64,000 nucleotides of DNA, from NCBI GenBank assembly GCA_019119815.1, contig DWWH01000034.1, forward strand, positions 51,754 to 115,753, in the 5' to 3' direction. The DNA comes from Candidatus Eisenbergiella intestinipullorum (GTDB taxonomy: Bacteria > Bacillota > Clostridia > Lachnospirales > Lachnospiraceae). Shown here in pieces: positions 41,997 to 51,177 of the stretch. The position numbers and the translations under genes were made by a program. The stretch's first letter is position 1. Each line of letters starts with the position of its first letter. The notes under the pieces are model-generated. The model had not been told where the DNA came from and made no database searches. It saw only the letters and a program-made list of their open reading frames with translations.

Positions 41997-44177
41997 ATGT
42001 CGATTAAGATCGCATTGGCAGGAAATCCAAACTGCGGAAAAACAACATTATTTAACGCGCTGACCGGTTCCAATCAGTTCGTGGGGAACTGGCCGGGCGT
42101 GACGGTGGAGAAGAAGGAAGGCAGGCTGAAGGGGAAAAAAGACGTGGTGATCATGGACCTTCCGGGAATTTATTCCCTGTCTCCCTACACGCTGGAAGAG
42201 GTTGTGGCCAGAAATTATCTGATCACGGAAAGACCCGACGCGATTCTGAATATCGTGGACGGAACGAACATCGAGAGGAACCTTTACCTGACCACTCAGC
42301 TGATGGAGCTGGGCATCCCGGTCCTGATGGCCGTAAACATGATGGACGTGGTGGAAAAGAACGGAGATAAGATCAACGTGAAGAAGCTTGGCGAAAAGCT
42401 GGGCTGCGAGGCGGTCGCGATCTCCGCCCTGAAGGGGACGGGCATCCGGGAGGCTGCGGAAAGGGTGGTCGCCCTGGCGGAAAGAAAGCACAGTATGCCC
42501 CCCGTACATACCTTTGCCCCGGAAGTGGAAGAAGCGATCGGCGAGGTGGAGAGCATGCTGCAGGGCGTGCCGGAGGAGCAGAAGCGCTTCTTTTCCATCA
42601 AGCTTTTGGAAAAGGATGACAAGATTCAGGAGCAGCTGGCCAACGCGCCGGACGTATCCTCCCAGATCGCGAGGCTGGAGAAGGAAATGGACGATGATAC
42701 GGAAAGCATCATCACCAATGAGAGATATGTTTATATCTCCTCCATCATCGGAGACTGCTGTAAGAAAAACAGAAGAGGCAATATGACCGCCTCCGATAAG
42801 ATCGACCGGATCGTCACAAACCGGTGGGCGGCGCTTCCGATCTTCGCGGCGGTCATGTACCTTGTGTATTATGTTTCCGTAACGACGGTGGGAACCTGGG
42901 CCACGGACTGGATGAACGACGGCGTGTTTGGAGAGGGCTGGAGCCTGTTCGGACTGCAGGTGCCCGGCATTCCGGTGCTGGTGGAATCCCTCCTTACTGC
43001 CATCGGCTGCGCGGACTGGCTGTCCGGCCTGATCCTGGACGGCATTGTAGCCGGTGTGGGAGCGGTCCTCGGTTTTGTGCCTCAGATTCTGGTGCTCTTT
43101 ATTTTCCTCGCCTTCCTGGAGGGCTGCGGATACATGGCGAGAATTGCCTTCATCATGGACCGGATCTTCCGTAAATTCGGACTTTCCGGAAAATCCTTCA
43201 TCCCCATGCTGATCGGTACCGGCTGCGGTGTTCCCGGCGTTATGGCCTCCCGTACCATTGAGAATGAACGGGACCGCAGGATGACGATCATGACCACCAC
43301 CTTTATTCCCTGCGGCGCCAAGCTCCCGATCATCGCTCTGATTGCCGGCGCGCTGTTCGGCGGCGCCTCCTGGGTGGCTCCCAGCGCCTATTTTGTGGGA
43401 ATCGCGGCGATCATCTGCTCCGGAATCATTTTAAAGAAAACCAAAATGTTCGCGGGCGATCCGGCTCCCTTCGTCATGGAGCTTCCTGCCTACCATCTTC
43501 CCACTGTTGGAAGCGTGCTCCGCAGCATGTGGGAGCGCGGCTGGTCCTTCATTAAGAAGGCGGGCACCATCATCCTCCTTTCCACCATCGTGATCTGGTT
43601 CGCCAGCTATTTCGGATGGGTGGACGGACAGTTCAGAATGCTGGATGAGATGGAGCTGGACCACAGCATCCTGGCCGCCTTCGGAAACGCCATCGCCTGG
43701 CTTTTCATTCCGCTGGGCTGGGGCGACTGGAGAAGCGCGGTCGCGGCGGTTACCGGCCTGGTGGCGAAGGAAAACGTGGTGGGCACCTTCGGAATTCTCT
43801 ACGGCTTTGCTGAGGTCGCCGAGGACGGCGTGGAATTCTGGGGAACGCTGGCAGGCAGCATGAGCGCGGTCGCGGCTTACTCCTTCCTGGTATTCAACCT
43901 CCTGTGCGCTCCCTGCTTCGCGGCCATGGGCGCCATCAAGAGAGAGATGAACAACGCGAAATGGTTCTGGTTCGCCATCGGCTATCAGACGATTCTGGCT
44001 TACTGCACCTCTCTGTGCATCTATCAGATCGGCATGCTGATTACGACCGGTTCCTTCGGAATCTTCACAGTTGCGGCATTCCTGCTCGTCATCTTCTTCC
44101 TGTACCTGCTGCTTCGTCCCTATAAGGAAAGCGAAACCCTTCGGGTGAATGGGAAGAGAATGGCGAAAGCCAGATAA
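41997..44177 (+). CDS. feoB: Ferrous iron transporter FeoB
   Basis: A 726-residue polytopic protein for GTP-dependent Fe2+ uptake. The N-terminal G domain has G1 GNPNCGKTT (8-16), switch I NWPGVTVEKKEG, G3 DLPG and G4 NMMD, followed by the helical GDI-like region (about 170-260). The membrane part (about 290-710) has two Gate-type motifs with glycine-rich cysteine segments (LIGTGCGVPGVMASR and FNLLCAPCFAAMGA). ATG 41997 follows GAAAGAGG. Length is typical. It ends the operon, with a terminator at 44189. Confidence 0.95.
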   Translation: MSIKIALAGNPNCGKTTLFNALTGSNQFVGNWPGVTVEKKEGRLKGKKDVVIMDLPGIYSLSPYTLEEVVARNYLITERPDAILNIVDGTNIERNLYLTTQLMELGIPVLMAVNMMDVVEKNGDKINVKKLGEKLGCEAVAISALKGTGIREAAERVVALAERKHSMPPVHTFAPEVEEAIGEVESMLQGVPEEQKRFFSIKLLEKDDKIQEQLANAPDVSSQIARLEKEMDDDTESIITNERYVYISSIIGDCCKKNRRGNMTASDKIDRIVTNRWAALPIFAAVMYLVYYVSVTTVGTWATDWMNDGVFGEGWSLFGLQVPGIPVLVESLLTAIGCADWLSGLILDGIVAGVGAVLGFVPQILVLFIFLAFLEGCGYMARIAFIMDRIFRKFGLSGKSFIPMLIGTGCGVPGVMASRTIENERDRRMTIMTTTFIPCGAKLPIIALIAGALFGGASWVAPSAYFVGIAAIICSGIILKKTKMFAGDPAPFVMELPAYHLPTVGSVLRSMWERGWSFIKKAGTIILLSTIVIWFASYFGWVDGQFRMLDEMELDHSILAAFGNAIAWLFIPLGWGDWRSAVAAVTGLVAKENVVGTFGILYGFAEVAEDGVEFWGTLAGSMSAVAAYSFLVFNLLCAPCFAAMGAIKREMNNAKWFWFAIGYQTILAYCTSLCIYQIGMLITTGSFGIFTVAAFLLVIFFLYLLLRPYKESETLRVNGKRMAKAR

Positions 44178-44188
44178 ACGCTTCCGGA

Positions 44189-44235
44189 AGAAGCGTCCCT
44201 GATCTGCATCCGGCAGAAGGGACGCTTCTTTATTA
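44189..44235 (+). terminator. Terminator after feoB
   Basis: AGAAGCGTCCCT (44189-44200) pairs with AGGGACGCTTCT (44218-44229), followed by a T-rich TTATTATA. Confidence 0.8.
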
Positions 44236-44301
44236 TATGATAGGAAAATTCGTTTCCTATCGTACAAAAACCTCCGGTGGATCGTGCTGCGGCGGAAAGG
44301 A

Positions 44302-44390
44302 AGACGTGGATGCGCACTCAGCGCACAGGCAATCGAAGATTGCCCGTAGATGTTGCCTGATGGCAACCGCGCTCGGCGTGAGTGGTGCAT
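44302..44390 (-). repeat. About 90-bp structured repeat, copy 1
   Basis: On the minus strand this matches 62455-62550 at most positions: CACTC.CGCC, GCGCGG(C/T)TGCC, ATCAGGCA, a CGGGC block and GAGTGCGCATC. It contains an internal hairpin (GTTGCC ATCA GGCAAC). It lies between feoB and the YkgJ-type gene and codes for nothing recognisable. Confidence 0.75.
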
Positions 44391-44519
44391 ATGATGCGTA
44401 CCGCATTAGGGCGCACGCTTTTTTAGCGCCGGGAAAAGAAACCGTTTGTGGAACCGGGCAAAAAGGCTTATAATCAGAAAAAACAGAACGCCGGGAAACG
44501 GCAGAAAACGGAGGCAAGA

Positions 44520-45185
44520 ATGGAAAGAGAGATCGATCTGGCGGAAGTGTCGGACGGAAAGCTGTATGATGCGCAGGATCTGGTGAAGGTCGGCTGCGGG
44601 GACTGCGCAGGCTGCTCCTCCTGCTGCAGGGAAACGGGAAATACGATCCTTCTGGACCCGTATGACATCTGGCAGCTGGGCTGCGTAACAGGGCTGGACT
44701 TTTCTGCCCTGCTGGAACAGGGAAGGATCGAGCTGAACATGGCGGACGGCGTGATCCTGCCGAATCTGAAGCTGGGTGAAAACGGAGAGGGCTGCAGCTT
44801 TCTGAATGAAGAGGGCAGATGCTCCATCCATGCGTTCCGTCCCGGCCTGTGCCGCCTGTTTCCGCTGGGCAGGATCTATGAGGAAGGAGGCTTCCGGTAT
44901 TTTCTCCAGGTCCATGAGTGCCGGAAGGAAAACCGTTCCAAGGTGCGGGTGAAAAAATGGATCGGCATTCCGCAGATCGGGCGCTATGAAGCCTTTGTCC
45001 TCGCCTGGCATGATTACCTGAAAAAGGTGAGAGAGGAAGGGAAAAACGCCGGGGATGAGGAGAAAAGGAAGGCATTGCTCATGGACGTCCTGAAGCGCTT
45101 CTATCTGCTCCCCTATAAAAAAGAGGAAGATTTTTACAGTCAGTTTTACGAGCGGTTGTCCGGAAAAAACGGGAATCCTGCGTGA
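44520..45185 (+). CDS. YkgJ-type CxxCxxCC cysteine-cluster protein
   Basis: A 221-residue protein of the YkgJ/UPF0153 zinc- or iron-chelating family. It shows GCGDCAGCSSCCRETG near residues 26-41, and further cysteines in GCSFLNEEGRCSIHAFRPGLCRLFP and HECRKE. ATG 44520 follows GGAGGCAAG; the frame is open upstream to 44448 without a ribosome binding site. The role in the cell is unknown. It is flanked by FeoB on the upstream side, but the 340-bp gap and the terminator make shared transcription unlikely. Confidence 0.85.
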   Translation: MEREIDLAEVSDGKLYDAQDLVKVGCGDCAGCSSCCRETGNTILLDPYDIWQLGCVTGLDFSALLEQGRIELNMADGVILPNLKLGENGEGCSFLNEEGRCSIHAFRPGLCRLFPLGRIYEEGGFRYFLQVHECRKENRSKVRVKKWIGIPQIGRYEAFVLAWHDYLKKVREEGKNAGDEEKRKALLMDVLKRFYLLPYKKEEDFYSQFYERLSGKNGNPA

Positions 45186-45225
45186 CAGCCAGATCCCCGT
45201 CCGGGTTCGGGCCATAACGCTTTTC

Positions 45226-45250
45226 GTGCCGGTCAGCAAGGGACCGGCAC
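45226..45250. other. Hairpin in the gap before the D,D-carboxypeptidase gene
   Basis: GTGCCGGTC pairs with GACCGGCAC across a 7-nt loop. There is no T-run, so it may be a processing or regulatory structure. The 276-bp gap also contains a possible -35 (TTGACG at 45347) with a poor -10 (TAATCT). Confidence 0.4.
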
Positions 45251-45461
45251 TGGCCTGAGCCGCAACCGGTCCGGACCTTAGGGTTACCATTGGGAGTGAA
45301 CTGTAGCAATAGCGACACCTTAGGAAAAACTTAAGAAATTTTCTTCTTGACGCCGGTTCTCTGTGGGGGTAATCTGTTAAGGAGACATTACGGAAGTATT
45401 ACAAATTCTAAAATCTTATCTGTAATTTCGACGAAAGAAAAGAATAAGGAGCAGATTCCCC

Positions 45462-47081
45462 ATGAAATATAGATGCAGGCTTACGATAACGGCTGTCTGT
45501 CTGGCGGCGGCTTTTTTTACGGCGGCGGCCCCCGTGCGCGCTTTCGCTGCGCTGCCTTCCGGCGAAGAAACGGCGGAAAGCGCCGAAGAGAGGCAGGAGG
45601 ATCAGACCGGACAGGATGCGGCGGGGACGGACCCGGCGGGATCCGAAGAGGAAGGCACGGCGGCTGCCGGGACGGAAACGGCAGGAACGGAGACGGAAAC
45701 GACAGAGACGGCGGCTTCTCCGCAGCAGACCGGGGAGGGAGAAAACGGGCAGGATTGGCCTGCCGGCCCTTCGATCGCTGCGCCTTCCGGCGTCCTGATG
45801 GAGGCTTCCACCGGAACCGTGCTTTATGACAAAAACATGCATGAGCAGCATTATCCGGCCAGTATCACCAAGATCATGACGGCCCTTCTCGCCATTGAAA
45901 ACTGTGACATGGACGAGATGGTCACCGTGCCGCACGAAGCGGTATATATGGAAGATAAGGGATCGCATATCGCCCTGGACGAGGGAGAGGAGCTGACGGT
46001 GGAGGACTGTCTGTACGCCATCATGCTGGCATCCGCCAACGATGCGGCATATTCCCTTGCGGTCCATATCGGAGGCACCATTGAGAACTTTGCGGATATG
46101 ATGAATGAAAGGGCCAGGGAGCTGGGCTGCCAGGACACGCATTTCACCAACCCGCACGGCCTTCCGGATGAAAACCATGTGACCAGCGCCTACGATATGG
46201 CGCTGATCACCAGAGAAGCGCTGAAGCATGACATCTTCCGCACGATCTCCGGAACCACCTTTTACGAGATCCAGCCTTCCGCGAACCAGCCGGATCAGAT
46301 TCCCATGTCCCATCATCATAAGATGCTGCTGCCCGGGAAGTATCATTATGACGGAGTGTTCGCCGGCAAAAACGGATATACCACAGTGGCGCAGAATACG
46401 CTGGTCACCTGTGCCGAAAGAGACGGAATGGATCTGATCTGCGTGACCATGGAGACCCAGGGACAGCAGGTCTACGTGGATGCGGCCACCCTGTTCGACT
46501 ATGGCTTCGACAGCTTTCGGCTGATGGATGTGAAAGACAATGCGTCCGCAAGCACGACGGCTGAGATCCATGCGAGAACGGGCGGTGTGGAAAGCACTCC
46601 TCTGGTGACGGAAGAGATCCCGGTCCAGGTGGAGGAGGACGGAAACGTGGTCCTTCCCTCCGGGGTTTCTCTGAGTGACCTGAAGGCAGCGCTGTATTAC
46701 GATACGGAGAACGCGCACGAGGGAGATGCGGCGACGCTGGAATACAGTTATGCAGGCCGTACCGTGGGAGAGGCGCAGATCATGCTTCCCGCATCCCTGG
46801 TGATCCCGGAAGAGACAAAGCCCGTCCCGGCGGAAACGGAAACGGCCTCAGAACCGGTCAGACAGGAGAAAGGCAGCTTCCTCTGGCTGTACATCCTTCT
46901 TGGCATTGCAGCAGCAGCCGCACTCGGCGGCGGAGTCTATCTCTTTGTGAGGCGCCAGATCTGGAAATCCCGCTGGCGCAAAAGAAGGCACGGCGGAAAG
47001 GATCCGGTCTACAGACAGGGAATCAGAAGGAGCAGTGTCTACCATGTCCAGGCAAGGAAGCGCAGATGGTGGAGGAGGTAG
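45462..47081 (+). CDS. D-alanyl-D-alanine carboxypeptidase (low-molecular-weight PBP)
   Basis: A 539-residue exported peptidoglycan enzyme that trims the terminal D-Ala of stem peptides. The signal peptide is residues 1-28. A low-complexity Gly/Thr/Glu/Ala linker (about 30-100) precedes the catalytic domain. This has SxxK as SITKIM (Ser134), SxN as SAND and KTG as KNGYT, a conservative substitution of Thr by Asn. A TM helix (WLYILLGIAAAAALGGGVYLF) and a very basic tail (about 500-539) anchor it in the membrane. Length is greater than PBP5 because of the linker and tail. It lies 80 bp before a secreted-protein gene. Confidence 0.9.
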   Translation: MKYRCRLTITAVCLAAAFFTAAAPVRAFAALPSGEETAESAEERQEDQTGQDAAGTDPAGSEEEGTAAAGTETAGTETETTETAASPQQTGEGENGQDWPAGPSIAAPSGVLMEASTGTVLYDKNMHEQHYPASITKIMTALLAIENCDMDEMVTVPHEAVYMEDKGSHIALDEGEELTVEDCLYAIMLASANDAAYSLAVHIGGTIENFADMMNERARELGCQDTHFTNPHGLPDENHVTSAYDMALITREALKHDIFRTISGTTFYEIQPSANQPDQIPMSHHHKMLLPGKYHYDGVFAGKNGYTTVAQNTLVTCAERDGMDLICVTMETQGQQVYVDAATLFDYGFDSFRLMDVKDNASASTTAEIHARTGGVESTPLVTEEIPVQVEEDGNVVLPSGVSLSDLKAALYYDTENAHEGDAATLEYSYAGRTVGEAQIMLPASLVIPEETKPVPAETETASEPVRQEKGSFLWLYILLGIAAAAALGGGVYLFVRRQIWKSRWRKRRHGGKDPVYRQGIRRSSVYHVQARKRRWWRR

Positions 47082-47160
47082 GAAGAAATAAGAGGCAGGA
47101 GACAGCCGGAGGATGTTTCCCGAAAGACGCCGCTTCCGGCGGCAGAAAGTGAGGATGAGT

Positions 47161-47865
47161 ATGAAGGTATTCTGGTGGGTGAAGATGGCCGCGGCGGCGG
47201 CAGCAGCGTTTTTCTGTGTCTCTCCGCTCCGGGCGGACGCAGCGGAGCTGCTGCAGTCGCCCATCTATGGCCAGGTATATGTGGTGGAGGAAAACGGTGT
47301 GAACGGTCTGATCTTTGAGCAGCAGGGGGAAGCTGTCAGTCAGTTCATGGCGGAGACTGCCGCAGATCCGTATTTTGTCCGGTACAACAGCTTTGACAAT
47401 GTACTGGCAAAGCTGAAGGCAGCTTCCACCTCCGGCGTTGTGATGGATGATGCCGGAAATGTGACCGGCGTAAAGGATGCGGAAACGTTGGCGCAGGAGG
47501 CGGCAGTCCATCTGAGCCGGGTGGCTGCGATGGACGCCATGAGCGGGGAGGAAAAGCTGGCGCTGGAAAATCAACAGCTTGCTCTTCTCAGCCAGCAGGC
47601 TGTGATGGTGGAAGCCATGCAGCAGCAGGCAGCAGCCATGCAGCAGTTTTTCGCCCCGGGAACGGAGGCGGCTGATGCGGTTATGCTGCAGAGGTATACG
47701 GATATGTGTGCACAGCTTCAGGCGTTGATCGCAGCCAAGCAGCAGGCGGTTCTTCTCTATCAGCAACAGGCCGATCCGGCGCTGTGCCAACAGGCGCTTC
47801 TCAACGTGCAGAGCCTGGCGGTGGCCGTGCAGCAGCAGCTCATGCAGCTTTCGCTTCAGGCATAG
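47161..47865 (+). CDS. Secreted Gln/Ala-rich protein of unknown function
   Basis: A 234-residue exported protein. A signal peptide (FWWVKMAAAAAAAFFCVSPL, cleaved after RADA) precedes a mature part rich in Gln, Ala and Leu, with long runs such as QQLALLSQQAVM and VAVQQQLMQLS, predicted to form coiled coils. I recognise no domain. ATG 47161 is placed 7 bp after GTGAGG; the ATG at 47155 is close enough to be an alternative. It follows the D,D-carboxypeptidase gene and may be a cell-envelope component. Confidence 0.7.
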   Translation: MKVFWWVKMAAAAAAAFFCVSPLRADAAELLQSPIYGQVYVVEENGVNGLIFEQQGEAVSQFMAETAADPYFVRYNSFDNVLAKLKAASTSGVVMDDAGNVTGVKDAETLAQEAAVHLSRVAAMDAMSGEEKLALENQQLALLSQQAVMVEAMQQQAAAMQQFFAPGTEAADAVMLQRYTDMCAQLQALIAAKQQAVLLYQQQADPALCQQALLNVQSLAVAVQQQLMQLSLQA

Positions 47866-47900
47866 CCGGATTTTTCTCTTCTGCCATCACGATTCCCTTT

Positions 47901-47940
47901 AAAAAAGAAGGAACGGTTTTGCCGTTCCTTTTTCTTTTTG
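47901..47940. terminator. Terminator after the secreted-protein gene
   Basis: AAGGAACGG (47908-47916) pairs with CCGTTCCTT (47922-47930), followed by TTTCTTTTT. The A-run on the left also serves the opposite-strand gene. Confidence 0.8.
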
Positions 47941-47953
47941 AAGAAAGACATTT

Positions 47954-48196
47954 TTATGACCGGGAAGACAGTGATCCGATTTCCCGGAGAAGCTGTATGT
48001 CCTGTGCGGTCAGCCTGAGATTGGATCCGATCCGTCTGCCGTCCGGAGAGGTGATGGTCACATCAATGACCGTGCCTTCTTCCAGGCAGGTACGGGAAGC
48101 CGCGTTCAGAAACGCCGGAAATTTGGGATGCCGTTCCTGGAACTGTTTCCATTGTTCCCTTAACTGCAGCAGTCTGAGCGGATTGATATTGTTCAT
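47954..48196 (-). CDS. Small conserved clostridial protein
   Basis: An 80-residue protein that starts MNNINPLRLLQLREQWKQF, with a helical N-terminus followed by a beta pair (GTVIDVTITSPDGRRI) and a short helix. The family is conserved in Clostridia but has no function I know of. A GGAAG ribosome binding site precedes the ATG at 48196. It converges on the secreted-protein gene across the terminator. Confidence 0.75.
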   Translation of the reverse strand: MNNINPLRLLQLREQWKQFQERHPKFPAFLNAASRTCLEEGTVIDVTITSPDGRRIGSNLRLTAQDIQLLREIGSLSSRS

Positions 48197-48480
48197 TTTG
48201 CGTTGCTTCCTTTCTTTTTTTCTGAAAAGAAAATGGTAATGAGGCGCCTGAAAACATACCCGGCAGCCGGTATTTGCGGCGCTTTGGACCGGCGCCGGAG
48301 CCGAACAGGAGGTTCGGCGTATATGTCCGGCAGCACCCGTGCATGGAGGCAGGATAGCCGTGCATTCAGTTTAGCGAAAGCGGGCGGGATTGTCAAATAT
48401 CATCGGAAGCGGTTGAAATAGGGGCAGCATTTAAGGTATAATTGACCAAAAGCGGGATTTTGATAAGGAGAGAAACGGGC

Positions 48481-49464
48481 ATGGTCTTCAAGTGCAGAAG
48501 CTGCGGCGGAAATGTGGTATATGATCCGGAACAGGGAAGGATGTGCTGTCCTTACTGCGGCGGGCTGGACACGCAGGAGGAAGAAGCGGGAAACGGACAG
48601 CCTGTCTGCGCCTCCTGCGGAGCGCCGCTGGAGACAGGGCAGTTTTCCTCCGCTGTCAGATGTGCCTACTGCGGACAGTATACGATCCTGGATGAGCAGA
48701 TCGCGCAGGAGCGCCGGCCCCGCTTTATCCTGCCGTTTCGCCTGGGAAGGAAGCAGGCGGAGACGTGCCTGCAGACGGAGTTCCAAAATCGGATCTTTGC
48801 GCCGGCATCCTTCCTTTCGGAAGCGACACTTTCCGGGATGGAGGGGTACTATGTGCCGTTCTGGCTCTATGATATGGCTGCAGACTGCCATTTTGACGGA
48901 ACGGGGACCAGGGTGCGGGTCTGGAGGAGCGGCGATGCGGAGTACACGGAAACCTCCTGGTTTCGCGTGGTGCGGGATATGCAGGTACGGTTTGACAGGA
49001 TCCCGGCGGACGCTTCCGTCCGGTTCCCGGATGCGGTCATGGACCTGATGGAGCCCTATGATTACAGCGGGCTTGCGGATTTTGCTCCGGAATATATGTC
49101 CGGATTTCTGGGAGAGGTCTACAACGGCCCCAGCAGCGAGTATGCCTCCAGAGCAGAAGAGAGGGCGAAGGCGGATGCACACAGCCTGCTGCGGCAGACG
49201 ACAGCGGGCTATTCCACGCTGATCCCGGACCGGGAAACAGTGGAGGTGGAGGAGCAGGAGGTTCAGTTTGCCCTGCTTCCGGTGTGGCGCTATACATACC
49301 GTTACCGGGACAGGGATTATGACTGTTACGTAAACGGGCAGACGGGAAAACTGGCGGGAGAGCTTCCCCTGTCCCCCTTCTGTCTGCTTCTTTACGGAGG
49401 TACTTTTTTTGCCTGCCTGATGGCGGTGCTGATGCTGGCGTGGACCTGCCTTCTGCTTCTGTGA
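48481..49464 (+). CDS. Zinc-ribbon membrane protein
   Basis: A 327-residue protein with two N-terminal zinc-ribbon-like modules (CRSCGG...CCPYCGG, then CASCGA...CAYCGQ), a central domain of about 200 residues (a beta-rich region with YYVPFWLYDM) and a C-terminal TM pair (FCLLLYGGTFFACLMAVLMLAW). ATG 48481 follows AAGGAGAGAAAC; an earlier ATG in frame (48442) is less well supported. It is often mislabelled as a PriA-type helicase in databases because of the ribbons, but no helicase motifs are present. The function is unknown. It is followed by a TPM-domain gene. Confidence 0.72.
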   Translation: MVFKCRSCGGNVVYDPEQGRMCCPYCGGLDTQEEEAGNGQPVCASCGAPLETGQFSSAVRCAYCGQYTILDEQIAQERRPRFILPFRLGRKQAETCLQTEFQNRIFAPASFLSEATLSGMEGYYVPFWLYDMAADCHFDGTGTRVRVWRSGDAEYTETSWFRVVRDMQVRFDRIPADASVRFPDAVMDLMEPYDYSGLADFAPEYMSGFLGEVYNGPSSEYASRAEERAKADAHSLLRQTTAGYSTLIPDRETVEVEEQEVQFALLPVWRYTYRYRDRDYDCYVNGQTGKLAGELPLSPFCLLLYGGTFFACLMAVLMLAWTCLLLL

Positions 49465-49542
49465 GACGGAAGGAAACCGGCGGGGAACAAAGGCGGGCCC
49501 GGCAAAGGCAGTTTGGAAAGCGGACTTAGGCAGGAGGAAGCC

Positions 49543-50442
49543 ATGGACAACAGGGAGATCAACTGGAAGCGTTATTTTTCTTATTTTAAATACTGGTTTC
49601 TTGCCATTCTGGTCCTGGCCGTTCTGACCGTCGTTTTGTTCCTGACCGGAAGGCGGGAAAATGCGGCGGTGCGCACGAACCGGGAATGCGATACGCCGGA
49701 GCGGGTATTCGACTATGCGGATGTGCTGACGCCTCAGCAGGAGGAAAAGCTGAGGGAGCTGATTGCCCGAAAGGAGGCTCAGACCGCCTGCGACATTGTC
49801 CTGGTCACGCTGGACGAATCCCTTGCGGATTATGCGCAGGCCTATGAAGAAGAGCTGGGGCCCCTTACACCGGATCAATATGCGATGGTGTACGCGGATC
49901 ATTTTTACGAGGAACATAAATTCGGCTATGACAAGCCTTACGGGGACGGCGTTCTGCTTCTGGACAACTGGTACCGGGAGGCGGACGGCGGCGTGTATTC
50001 CTGGCTGAGTACCAGCGGCAGGGCGCAGGATCGCCTTTCTTCTGCGAAGATCGACAGGCTGCTGTCCGAGGCGCTTTCCGATGTGGAGCGGGATCCCGGC
50101 AGCTCTTATGCCCGATATGTGGAGCTGTTTGCGCAGATGATGACGGAAGATGCCGCAGGGCCGGCGATCCCGGTGTGGGTGCCTCTCGGAGCGGCGGTTT
50201 TGGGAACCGCTCTGTTCGTGGGGAGCGGACTGAAAAAACATGGAGGAAGCCGGACCGTGAATCCGACGACTTACGTGGAGGGAGGCAGGCCGGATCTGAA
50301 ACGGCAGGAGGATATTTTTTTAAGAAAAACAGTGACAAAAAGACAGATCGAAAGAGAGGGCGACAGTCATGAAAGCGGAGGCGGGGGACAGCATACTTCG
50401 TCCCGGGGAGTCTCTCATGGAGGCGGCGGCCACAGAAGGTAA
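49543..50442 (+). CDS. TPM-domain membrane protein
   Basis: A 299-residue protein with TM1 (WFLAILVLAVLTVVLFL, about 18-36), a TPM domain (about 50-210: FDYADVLTPQQEEKLRELI, then IVLVTLDESLADYA and GDGVLLLDNW), a second TM helix near 215-240, and a glycine-histidine-rich C-terminus (HESGGGGQ..GVSHGGGGHRR). TPM proteins have been assigned phosphatase or photosystem-assembly roles; the function here is unknown. ATG 49543 follows AGGAGGAAG. The neighbouring gene is the zinc-ribbon protein gene at 48481. Confidence 0.82.
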   Translation: MDNREINWKRYFSYFKYWFLAILVLAVLTVVLFLTGRRENAAVRTNRECDTPERVFDYADVLTPQQEEKLRELIARKEAQTACDIVLVTLDESLADYAQAYEEELGPLTPDQYAMVYADHFYEEHKFGYDKPYGDGVLLLDNWYREADGGVYSWLSTSGRAQDRLSSAKIDRLLSEALSDVERDPGSSYARYVELFAQMMTEDAAGPAIPVWVPLGAAVLGTALFVGSGLKKHGGSRTVNPTTYVEGGRPDLKRQEDIFLRKTVTKRQIEREGDSHESGGGGQHTSSRGVSHGGGGHRR

Positions 50443-50462
50443 AGAGGAAAGGGGACATTTAT

Positions 50463-51170
50463 ATGAAGCTGCAGTATTTGGGACATTCCTGCTTCCGGGT
50501 GGAAGCAGAGGGGTATGAGATCGTGCTGGATCCGTATGAAAAAGATTCGGTGCCGGGGCTGAAGCCCCTCGATGTGGAAGCGGATCAATGCCTTTGCAGT
50601 CACGGGCACAAAGATCATTGCGGCCTGGAATGGATCCATCTGAAGAACAGGGGAGTGGAAAGCCCGTTCAGGGTGGAACGGCTGGAGAGCTGGCATGACG
50701 GGGAAAAGGGAGCGCAGAGGGGAAGCAACGCCATTCATATCCTGCAGGCGGAAGGACTGAAGATCATCCATCTGGGAGATCTGGGCTGTATGCCGGAAAA
50801 ATGGCAGCTGGAACGGATGATGGACGCGGATGTGATCCTCGCTCCGGTAGGCGGGTACTATACGGCAGAGCCGGAGGTGATCCGGGAGCTGATCGGAAGG
50901 CTTTCTCCGGCGGTCATGATTCCCATGCACTACCGCACGGAAAAGAGCGGTTTCCCGGTTCTGAAGACCTGTGAGGAATATCTGAAGGACTGCAAAAATG
51001 TGACCCGGTACGATACGGACACCATCCTGCTGGAGGCAGGAGAGGAAGGGGAAAAGGAAGAGACGGGGAAGGACCGGGACATGCCGGGCCGGGACGCCCG
51101 CCCCTTCCAGACGGAGCATTCGGGGGAGGTAAGGACAGTGGTCCTGAAGCAGTGGGCGTTGAACAGATAG
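50463..51170 (+). CDS. MBL-fold metallo-hydrolase (UlaG-like)
   Basis: A 235-residue metallo-beta-lactamase-fold hydrolase. The first metal motif is present as CSHGHKDHCG (H-x-H-x-D-H), the second as IHLGDLGCMPE (near D at about 105), and the last as IPMHYRTEK. The pattern MKLQYLGHSCFRVE at the start fits the UlaG/UPF0173 type. The last 30 residues (EGEKEETGKDRDMPG) are a charged extension outside the fold. The substrate is unknown. It follows the TPM gene by 20 bp, so the two are probably cotranscribed. Confidence 0.85.
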   Translation: MKLQYLGHSCFRVEAEGYEIVLDPYEKDSVPGLKPLDVEADQCLCSHGHKDHCGLEWIHLKNRGVESPFRVERLESWHDGEKGAQRGSNAIHILQAEGLKIIHLGDLGCMPEKWQLERMMDADVILAPVGGYYTAEPEVIRELIGRLSPAVMIPMHYRTEKSGFPVLKTCEEYLKDCKNVTRYDTDTILLEAGEEGEKEETGKDRDMPGRDARPFQTEHSGEVRTVVLKQWALNR

Positions 51171-51177
51171 CGGGCCG

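Noticed and set aside
45226..45450. A riboswitch before the D,D-carboxypeptidase gene
   Set aside because: A GC-rich hairpin exists, but no known riboswitch core could be matched by eye.
48481..49464. PriA-type helicase annotation for the zinc-ribbon protein
   Set aside because: No Walker A/B or helicase motifs; only the zinc ribbons are shared.
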